5,726 nt of DNA from Calditrichota bacterium. Its GTDB lineage: Bacteria; Calditrichota; Calditrichia; Calditrichales; Calditrichaceae. The position numbers were made by a program, and so were the translations under genes. The notes below the pieces were generated by a model. That model searched no databases, was not told where the DNA came from, and saw only the letters and a list, made by a program, of their open reading frames with translations. The first letter of the stretch is position 1; every line of letters begins with the position of its first letter. Location of the stretch: positions 1 through 5,726 of the forward strand of contig JAJRSN010000312.1 in assembly GCA_024278715.1 (NCBI GenBank). Direction: 5' to 3'. This document shows, one piece after another, positions 1 through 5,122 of the stretch.

Positions 1-2251
1 CAAGAGGCGCGCGGAACGGCATTTTAATATGGCGGCGCAATAAATGGAAAAAATTTGCCGGGGTCGTGCAGTTGGCGAGCGTCATGTTATTACGGGCGCA
101 TAAAGTCAAAAATCGTTCGATTCGCGCCGAAGAGGGTTCCGGACCCTGTCCTTCGTAGCCGTGGGGCAAATACAGAACGATTCCGTTCATCCATTCCCAT
201 CTCGATTCCGCGACCGCGATGAATTGATCGATGATAATCTGAGCGCCGTTGGCAAAATCGCCAAACTGGGCTTCCCAAACCGTCAAACCATGGGAAGTGG
301 CGAAAGCATAGCCGTACTCAAAACCCAACGCGGCGTATTCGGAAAGTAACGAATTGTAAATCCGGAATTTGCCCGTTTCTGTTTCCGCCTTTTTCAGAGG
401 AATGTATTCTTCTTCGGTTTCTTCATTCAACAAGACGGCATGGCGATTAGAAAAGGTGCCCCGTCTGGAATCCTGCCCGCACAGGCGAATGGGAACGCCT
501 TCGTCCAAAAGGGCGGCATAAGCAAGAAATTCGCCGATGGACCAATCTGCAATTTGTTGCTTTAAAAATTTATCCCGTTGATGTTTGTAAATTCTTCGAA
601 GTTTTCCAAATATCTTTACCTCTTCGGGGATGGTAAAAATTTTCTCTCCCAAATCCAGAAGTTTTTTCTTTTTTACGGCTGTCGGAAAAAGGCTTTCGTA
701 ATCGAACGGGGCGCGTCGATTTTGACTGAGGGATTCCTTTTTGTTAACAGGGTTTGGAGCCGCTTTTCTTCCTTTAACCTCATCCATTTGTTTTTGCAGT
801 ATTTCACGAAATTGCTTTTCCATTTCCTCTGCCAGCCCGCGTTCCACCGCGCCGATCTGCAAAAGTTTTTGGTTGTAAATTTTTCTTGGATCGGGATGGT
901 CGGCAATGATTTTGTAAAGTTTCGGCTGGGTAAAACGGGGTTCGTCGCCTTCGTTGTGTCCGTATTTGCGGTAGCCTAGCAAATCGATGAAAACGTCGGT
1001 ATGGAAAGTTTGACGATATTCCATGGCTAATAGGATTGCGTAAACCACTTCTTCCACATCATCTGCGTTTACGTGAAAAACGGGCGACAACGTCACCTTA
1101 GCCACATCGGTGCAATAGGTGCCGGAACGCGCTTCCAGATAATTGGTCGTAAATCCCAGCTGGTTGTTTATTACCAGATGAATCGTTCCGCCGGTATGGT
1201 AGGCGGGCAGTTGAGACATTTGAATAACTTCGTAAACCACGCCCTGTCCGGCAATGGCGGCGTCACCGTGAATTAAAACGGGCGCTATTTTTATGTAATC
1301 GCCGTCGTATTTCCGATCTGCCCTTGCTTTGGCGATGCCTTCCGCCACCGGATCTACCGCTTCTAAATGGGATGGATTGGGCGCAAGGTGTAAAGCGACC
1401 TGATGCCCGTTACGGGTCACAATTTCGCCGCTGTAACCCAGATGATATTTCACATCTCCGCTGAACACCGAATCGGCATAAACATCGCCTTCGAATTCGG
1501 AAAAGATTTCTTCGTAAGATTTATTAAGGATATTGGCGAGAACGTTGAGCCTGCCGCGGTGGGGCATTCCTATTACAAATTCCGAAATTCCCATGTCGGC
1601 GCCTTTTTGAATGATGGCGTCCAAGCCGGGAATAAGGGTCTCGCCGCCCTGTAAGGAAAATCGTTTCTGCCCGACGTATTTGGTATGCAGAAAGTTCTCA
1701 AAAATCACCGCCTGATTTAATTTTTGAAGGATATGACGTTTTTCTTCGATAGAAAAATCGGGAGTGTTTCGAGTGGACTCCATTTTGTTTTTTAACCATG
1801 AAATTCGCGCGGGATGCCGAATGTACATAAATTCCACCCCAATCGACCGGCAGTAGGTTTGTTTAAGATGATTCACAATTTCGCGAAGAGAGGCTGAACC
1901 GATGCCTATTTCGCTTCCCGCCTGAAATACCGTATCCAGGTCTTTTTCGCTCAAACCGAAATTTTGCAGATTTAAAGTCGGAGAATACTGACGGCGTGTC
2001 CGCACGGGATTAGTCTGCGTAAACAGATGCCCGCGGGTACGGTAACCGTGAATTAGAGCGAGCACTTTAAACTCTTTCTGCAGATGCTCCGAATCCATAT
2101 CCTCTTTGCCGCCCATAGCGCGGGCAAAATCAAATCCTTCGAAGAACTTGCGCCAGCTCTCATCCACGGATTGCGGATCGGATAAAAAATCCTTATATAG
2201 AGATTCGATATATTGCGGATGGGCGTGATGGGTATATGAAAATTTTTCCAT
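1..2251 (-). CDS. sucA: 2-oxoglutarate dehydrogenase E1 component (3' end outside window)
   Basis: This is the thiamine-diphosphate-dependent E1 subunit that decarboxylates 2-oxoglutarate and passes the succinyl group to the lipoyl domain of E2 in the TCA cycle; it acts in the cytoplasm. The frame stays open for 750 codons from ATG 2251-2249 to the window edge. E. coli SucA is about 930 residues, so roughly the last 160 are missing. An N-terminal E1o segment (about 1-45, ending SWRKFFEGF) is followed by the ThDP domain with MPHRGRLN (H231, equivalent to E. coli H260), KYHLG (H270, equivalent to H298), HGDAAIAGQG (328-337) and NNQLGFTT (from 362). The transketolase-like pyrimidine domain carries RLCGQDSRRGTF (589-600), WEAQFGDFANGAQ and HGYEGQGPEPSSAR (from 697). 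In the last motif the usual His is Pro706. A weak Shine-Dalgarno GAAAGAG lies 12 nt upstream of the ATG. The E2 gene is probably beyond the left edge (inference). Confidence 0.97.
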   Translation of the reverse strand, partial: MEKFSYTHHAHPQYIESLYKDFLSDPQSVDESWRKFFEGFDFARAMGGKEDMDSEHLQKEFKVLALIHGYRTRGHLFTQTNPVRTRRQYSPTLNLQNFGLSEKDLDTVFQAGSEIGIGSASLREIVNHLKQTYCRSIGVEFMYIRHPARISWLKNKMESTRNTPDFSIEEKRHILQKLNQAVIFENFLHTKYVGQKRFSLQGGETLIPGLDAIIQKGADMGISEFVIGMPHRGRLNVLANILNKSYEEIFSEFEGDVYADSVFSGDVKYHLGYSGEIVTRNGHQVALHLAPNPSHLEAVDPVAEGIAKARADRKYDGDYIKIAPVLIHGDAAIAGQGVVYEVIQMSQLPAYHTGGTIHLVINNQLGFTTNYLEARSGTYCTDVAKVTLSPVFHVNADDVEEVVYAILLAMEYRQTFHTDVFIDLLGYRKYGHNEGDEPRFTQPKLYKIIADHPDPRKIYNQKLLQIGAVERGLAEEMEKQFREILQKQMDEVKGRKAAPNPVNKKESLSQNRRAPFDYESLFPTAVKKKKLLDLGEKIFTIPEEVKIFGKLRRIYKHQRDKFLKQQIADWSIGEFLAYAALLDEGVPIRLCGQDSRRGTFSNRHAVLLNEETEEEYIPLKKAETETGKFRIYNSLLSEYAALGFEYGYAFATSHGLTVWEAQFGDFANGAQIIIDQFIAVAESRWEWMNGIVLYLPHGYEGQGPEPSSARIERFLTLCARNNMTLANCTTPANFFHLLRRHIKMPFRAPL

Positions 2252-2284
2252 TATAATAATTGACTCTTTCTATGAATACTAACT

Positions 2285-2324
2285 GTAATACATAACGATA
2301 AAATTTAACCGCAAATTTCGTCAA
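2285..2324 (-). promoter_or_regulatory. candidate sucA promoter
   Basis: Read on the minus strand, two overlapping sigma-70-like pairs occur 34-73 bp upstream of the sucA ATG. TTGACG (2324-2319) is spaced 17 bp from TTATCG (2301-2296). TTGCGG (2314-2309) is spaced 18 bp from TATTAC (2290-2285). Neither -10 box is strong and the region is AT-rich, so chance matches are likely; the position relative to the gene is the main support. Confidence 0.3.
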
Positions 2325-2421
2325 ATCAAATATCTTTATTTTAAGATTAACGAATTTGCAAGAAAATCTCTCCTGCATTACTACAAGGCGGGTAATAAGT
2401 TCCAAATCAATCAGAATACCT

Positions 2422-2456
2422 GTCATTTTACTTTTTGCCGTTTTGTGAAAAATGAC
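2422..2456. repeat. 8-bp inverted repeat upstream of sucA
   Basis: GTCATTTT (2422-2429) and AAAATGAC (2449-2456) are perfect inverted arms around a 19-nt spacer, about 170-205 bp upstream of the sucA start. A direct repeat TTGTGAAAA overlaps it at 2443-2451 and recurs at 2491-2499. It could be an operator or a hairpin, but such short arms are common in AT-rich DNA. Confidence 0.35.
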
Positions 2457-2570
2457 CTTGGCATCTCGGTCAGCGGTGAAAAAAGTGCGCTTGTGAAAAT
2501 TCCCCTCTTAATTATCCCGAATAACTCATTAAAAAATTAAGTTTAAAAAACAATCAAGTATCAGCACTAA

Positions 2571-2717
2571 AAAGGTCTGTCATTGTCATTTCGAAGCATC
2601 CGACCATGGCTTTAGCATGGAATATTAAAATTAGTGACATTGATTTTTATGTGATCGGATGAGGTAAAAGAATGGTCAAAAAAATATGAGTTAGCTCATT
2701 TTTTGCTGAGATGTCAA
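2571..2717 (+). repeat. structured 147-bp repeat, copy 1
   Basis: This is the first of two direct copies; the second starts 391 bp further on. Hand alignment gives about 17 mismatches and two 1-nt gaps, roughly 87% identity. Inverted segments nest inside it. Outer arms CATTGTCATTTC (2581-2592) and GAGATGTCAATG (2708-2719) pair with one T-T mismatch and one G-T. CATCCGA (2597-2603) pairs with TCGGATG (2655-2661). CCATG (2604-2608) pairs with CATGG (2616-2620). ATGAG pairs with CTCAT around a TTAG loop (2686-2699). No open frame of note lies inside. It may be an RNA-forming repeat or the body of a small mobile element; strand is given only to show that both copies share orientation. Confidence 0.85.
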
Positions 2718-2740
2718 TGGTAGGAGCGTAGAAGCGGACA

Positions 2741-2777
2741 GGTCGTTTACGACCTTTGGAAGCCCCTTTAGGGGCTT
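2741..2777. repeat. two adjacent perfect hairpins with TTTA loops
   Basis: GGTCG-TTTA-CGACC (2741-2754) and AAGCCCC-TTTA-GGGGCTT (2760-2777) are perfect 5-bp and 7-bp stems with the same four-base loop, separated by TTTGG. They lie just after repeat copy 1 and are preceded by a GTAGG at 2720-2724. No T-run follows on either strand, so they do not look like intrinsic terminators. They resemble REP-type extragenic palindromes in layout; copies elsewhere in the genome cannot be checked here. Confidence 0.6.
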
Positions 2778-2961
2778 GATAAACACTGACCTAATTACAC
2801 AGACTTTTCCCGCTGCTGCCGATTTTATTCGTTAATCTTTTTAGCAACTCGATAACATTTTTCAAAATTATCACGACTTCTGACCACAAAAAGAGACTTA
2901 TTTTTTTATTATCTCCGATTACTAAAATTAAGTCCGGAAAATAATTATTTGTCTGCTCGGA

Positions 2962-3108
2962 AAAGTTCTGTAATCCTCATTTCGAGGCGTCCGACCACGG
3001 CTTTACCGCGGAATATTAAAATTAGTGGCATTTGATTTTTATGTGATCGGACTAGGTAAAATAATGGTCAAAAAATATGGGTTAGCTCATGTTTTGCCGA
3101 GATGTCAA
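2962..3108 (+). repeat. structured 147-bp repeat, copy 2
   Basis: This is the second direct copy of the repeat at 2571-2717. The same inner stems can form. GTCCGA (2989-2994) pairs with TCGGAC (3047-3052). CCACGG pairs with CCGCGG around CTTTA (2995-3011) with one A-C mismatch. ATGGG pairs with CTCAT around TTAG (3077-3090) using one G-T. The outer CATTTC (2978-2983) and GAGATG (3099-3104) are kept, but the outermost pairs present in copy 1 are lost. Relative to copy 1, one A-T pair became G-C and one T-A pair became C-G, both by double changes. Confidence 0.85.
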
Positions 3109-3184
3109 GAGTAGCACAGCGACGGGAATTCTTTTGTTTTTATTTGAGATATAAGATTTCTCTCTACGTTCGAAATGTCAGAAC
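2966..3184. mobile_element. possible small non-autonomous element (MITE-like)
   Basis: Repeat copy 2 begins with GTTCTG plus CATTTCGA, and the inverted sequence TCGAAATG plus CAGAAC ends at 3184, giving a 219-bp segment with imperfect terminal inverted repeats and no coding capacity. The internal repeat body exists in a second copy nearby. No transposase is in the window and I see no clear target-site duplication, so this is a hypothesis about boundaries rather than an established element. Confidence 0.25.
3163..3184 (-). repeat. inverted copy of the repeat head
   Basis: On the minus strand this reads GTTCTGACATTTCGAACGTA, matching the start of repeat copy 2 (GTTCTG, then CATTTCGA) except for a missing 5-6 nt between the two blocks. 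Only the head is present. Next to it, GATTTC (3155-3160) and GAAATG (3172-3177) can form a short 5-bp ATTTC/GAAAT stem. It may be the inverted right end of a small element that starts in copy 2. Confidence 0.5.
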
Positions 3185-3351
3185 ACGGTTTTTAGAACGG
3201 ACTCGATCATAGTAAATGAACTGTTATTCATGTAAGATTTTCTTCCGAAAAATTTTGATCAAAATGCAAAATTATCTAAAATATTATTACCCAATATTTC
3301 TATTTCGTGCATTAGAACCGTTTTTCTGCCTTACAATCAGCGCAATCTGGT

Positions 3352-3364
3352 TAATCTGCGATTA
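3352..3364 (+). repeat. 13-bp repeat, left copy
   Basis: TAATCTGCGATTA occurs here and, as its exact reverse complement, at 5002-5014, so inverted copies flank glnA. It lies in AT-rich DNA about 150 bp before the glnA start. A similar CAATCTGG directly precedes it, which suggests a degenerate dispersed repeat. Confidence 0.55.
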
Positions 3365-3413
3365 TGATTTTATTGTTAGATTTAATATATTTAGATACTT
3401 TTTTCACCAACTT

Positions 3414-3485
3414 CGAAGGCGGTTCTTAAAGAGGAACCTTCGGCTATTCTGAATCGCTCTTCAGGGTGGTGTTGTCGATGAAGCG
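3414..3485 (+). promoter_or_regulatory. possible structured glnA leader
   Basis: Two potential hairpins precede glnA. The first pairs CGAA+GGTTC (3414-3417, 3421-3425, GGC bulged) with GAACC+TTCG (3434-3442). The second pairs CGC+TTCA (3455-3457, 3460-3463, TC bulged) with TGAAGCG (3479-3485) around a 15-nt loop. GC content rises here compared with the AT-rich DNA just upstream. It does not match the cyanobacterial glnA riboswitch as I know it. No T-run follows the stems, so transcription attenuation is not shown, and no confident -35/-10 pair was found upstream. Confidence 0.3.
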
Positions 3486-3517
3486 GACGTGTAAACAGAT
3501 TAAGAAAGGGAATACCA

Positions 3518-4894
3518 ATGAACAGGGTAAAGGTTGATATTGAAAAACTAAGCGAAGGTAAAAAAATTGAATTTATTGATTTGAAAGTTTGTGATTTAAA
3601 CGGGCGATTGCACCATTTATCATTGCCCTTTTCGGAACAAATTCTCGAAACTCTTTTATCCGACGGCGTTGGCTTCGACGGTTCCAGTTACGGATTCAAA
3701 CGCGTTGAAAACAGCGACATGATTATGAAACCCGATCTGGAAACCTGCATGATCGATCCTTTCCGCGAAGCCGTTACCTTAAGCTGTTTTACAAAAGTTT
3801 TCAATACAGATGCTCAAAATACACCTTATCGCTACGATCTGCGAAACATGGCGCAAAAGTCGGAAGGTCTTTTGGAAAAGTATGGTATCGCAAAACGCTC
3901 TATGTGGGGACCAGAATTTGAATTTTACATTTTAAAAGACGTTCATTACAAGGCAACCGCTCACGATGCCTTTATTCAAATAGGGTGTGATGAAAATTTC
4001 CGTCAAAATGGTTACCATATTGCCAATCCGTTGGACCTTTACGACGATTTCAGAGACGAAGCAACTCGCTTTTTGCTTAAAGCGGGAATCCCTGTGAAAT
4101 ATCATCATCACGAAGTGGGAAACTGCGGGCAGCAAGAAATCGAAACATTTTTTAATCCCATTTTACCAAGCGCGGATAATATTATTTTAACAAAATATAT
4201 TCTGCACAATTTGGCGGCTCAAAAAGAATTACGTTTAACTTTTATGCCCAAACCAATTTACAAGCAGGCGGGATCGGGTTTGCACGTGCATCATTATCTG
4301 GTTGACGAAAAAGATGCGAACGTTTTCTATCAAAAGGGAGGATATGCAAATTTAAATCAAACAGCTTTATATTATATCGGAGGCGTTCTTAAACACGCTT
4401 CCGCGCTGTGCGCATTTACAAATCCTACTACAAATTCATATAAGCGCCTTGTGCCGGGCGTTGAGGCTCCGACGGCTATTAACTTTGGTCAGGCGAACCG
4501 CGCTTCCTGCGTGCGGATTCCGCGATATGTTAAAAATCCGCAGCAAACCCGTTTCGAATACCGCCCGCCGGATGCCATGGCAAATCCTTATCTTGCTCTG
4601 ACGGCGATAGTAATGGCGGGAATCGACGGGGTTATCAACAAAATAGATCCCATAAAAGAAGGCTTTGGTCCCTACGAGGCGGACGACTTTGATCCGAAAA
4701 TCGAAATGCGCTACTTGCCGTTTAGTTTGAACGCGGCTTTGGAAGCGCTCCAAAACGATTATCGGTTTTTGTTAAGAGACGGCGTTTTTGACATTGAACT
4801 GATTGAACATTGGATTAAAATAAAAAGCGACGAATTCAATCAGGTTTCTAACTGGCCTAATCCCGTGGAATATGACATGTACTTTGATCTGTAA
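3518..4894 (+). CDS. glnA: type I glutamine synthetase
   Basis: This 458-residue enzyme makes glutamine from glutamate, ammonia and ATP in the cytoplasm; the family forms dodecamers. The beta-grasp N-domain carries FDGSS (53-57, D54 matching E. coli D50). The catalytic domain has WGPEFEF with E133/E135, HHEVGNCGQQE with E199/E207, GSGLHVHH with H256/H258, NSYKRLVPGVEAP with R310/E316, NRASCVRIP with R328/R333, and FEYRPPD with E347/R349. These match the metal-, ATP- and glutamate-binding residues of E. coli GlnA. The NLYDLP adenylylation motif is absent; GPYEADDFD (385-392 region) stands there, with Phe where the modified Tyr would fall. The span between E135 and E199 is short, without the roughly 25-residue insertion of GSI-beta. 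R62 and E439 align by eye with the B. subtilis feedback residues R62/E424. AAAGGG lies 7 nt before the ATG. TAA is at 4892-4894. Confidence 0.97.
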   Translation: MNRVKVDIEKLSEGKKIEFIDLKVCDLNGRLHHLSLPFSEQILETLLSDGVGFDGSSYGFKRVENSDMIMKPDLETCMIDPFREAVTLSCFTKVFNTDAQNTPYRYDLRNMAQKSEGLLEKYGIAKRSMWGPEFEFYILKDVHYKATAHDAFIQIGCDENFRQNGYHIANPLDLYDDFRDEATRFLLKAGIPVKYHHHEVGNCGQQEIETFFNPILPSADNIILTKYILHNLAAQKELRLTFMPKPIYKQAGSGLHVHHYLVDEKDANVFYQKGGYANLNQTALYYIGGVLKHASALCAFTNPTTNSYKRLVPGVEAPTAINFGQANRASCVRIPRYVKNPQQTRFEYRPPDAMANPYLALTAIVMAGIDGVINKIDPIKEGFGPYEADDFDPKIEMRYLPFSLNAALEALQNDYRFLLRDGVFDIELIEHWIKIKSDEFNQVSNWPNPVEYDMYFDL

Positions 4895-5001
4895 AGCGGA
4901 TGCGGCGGAGCCTGTTTTTCGATAAAGGTTAAGCGCCATACTTTCTAAAGAATTTTGTTCGGTTAACGATAATTTAATGATCTTGCCGAGTAAATAAATT
5001 T

Positions 5002-5014
5002 TAATCGCAGATTA
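5002..5014 (-). repeat. 13-bp repeat, right copy (inverted)
   Basis: TAATCGCAGATTA is the exact reverse complement of the sequence at 3352-3364. It sits 108 bp after the glnA stop. Flanking bases are only loosely similar (GCGC before and an A/T-rich tract after, in the minus-strand reading), so the match is limited to about 13 bp. Confidence 0.55.
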
Positions 5015-5048
5015 CGCGGGCGCAATAGAGCAAAGTGAAGGCAAATCG

Positions 5049-5089
5049 AATTTAAAATTATTGAATAAAAACACAGGATGTTTTAAATT
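5049..5089. repeat. 9-bp inverted repeat around a candidate promoter
   Basis: AATTTAAAA (5049-5057) and TTTTAAATT (5081-5089) are perfect inverted arms separated by 23 nt. The right arm overlaps the candidate -10 box of the downstream gene and the left arm lies just before the -35 box, so it could be an operator. The arms are only A and T, which makes chance occurrence more likely. Confidence 0.4.
5061..5089 (+). promoter_or_regulatory. candidate promoter of the TPR gene
   Basis: TTGAAT (5061-5066) and TAAATT (5084-5089) are spaced 17 bp, each matching the sigma-70 consensus at four of six positions. Transcription would begin near 5096, shortly before the ribosome binding site at 5109. A separate promoter would fit the 228-bp gap after glnA, where I see no clear terminator. 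Confidence 0.35.
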
Positions 5090-5108
5090 GAGAAGAGATT
5101 TTGCAGGC

Positions 5109-5113
5109 AGGAG
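5109..5113 (+). promoter_or_regulatory. ribosome binding site fixing a TTG start
   Basis: AGGAG stands 9 nt before TTG 5123-5125, an ideal Shine-Dalgarno and spacing. The frame opens only after a TAA at 5084-5086 and contains no ATG until codon 72, so this site decides the start. The stop upstream leaves just 12 further codons (ATT GAG AAG...), with no better initiator. Confidence 0.7.
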
Positions 5114-5122
5114 AGCCCATTT

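Larger units (their letters stand above)
2252..3517. other. long divergent intergenic region with repeats and no gene seen
   Basis: The 1,266 bp between the divergent sucA and glnA starts have no coding region I can support. Frames are short, very AT-rich, lack good ribosome binding sites and resemble no protein family I know. No tRNA or rRNA is apparent. What it does hold is listed separately: a candidate sucA promoter, an inverted repeat at 2422-2456, two copies of a 147-bp structured repeat, two TTTA-loop hairpins, an inverted repeat head, a 13-bp sequence that recurs after glnA, and a possible structured glnA leader. Its length and repeat content suggest accumulation of small dispersed elements. 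Confidence 0.8.

Noticed and set aside
578..979. 133-codon plus-strand open frame antisense to sucA
   Set aside because: It is the shadow of the well-supported SucA frame, whose protein sequence is conserved here.
2193..2426. 77-codon minus-strand open frame at the sucA start
   Set aside because: It overlaps the first codons of sucA in another frame and the likely promoter, and shows no family resemblance.
2741..2777. TTTA-loop hairpins as intrinsic terminators
   Set aside because: Neither strand has a T-run after the stems and no gene ends nearby.
2571..3108. CRISPR array
   Set aside because: There are only two long diverged copies 391 bp apart, not short near-identical repeats with regular spacers.
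3216..3452. 78-codon plus-strand open frame before glnA
   Set aside because: It is AT-rich, full of Phe, Ile, Tyr and Arg codons as expected from random AT-rich DNA, has no good ribosome binding site, overlaps the 13-bp repeat and the leader hairpins, and resembles no known protein.
4436..4753. 105-codon minus-strand open frame inside glnA
   Set aside because: It is antisense to conserved catalytic motifs of glutamine synthetase and has no independent support.
4904..4920. Possible glnA terminator, GGC-GGA-GCC followed by TGTTTTT
   Set aside because: The stem is only 3 bp, too weak for an intrinsic terminator, although the T-run is in the right place.
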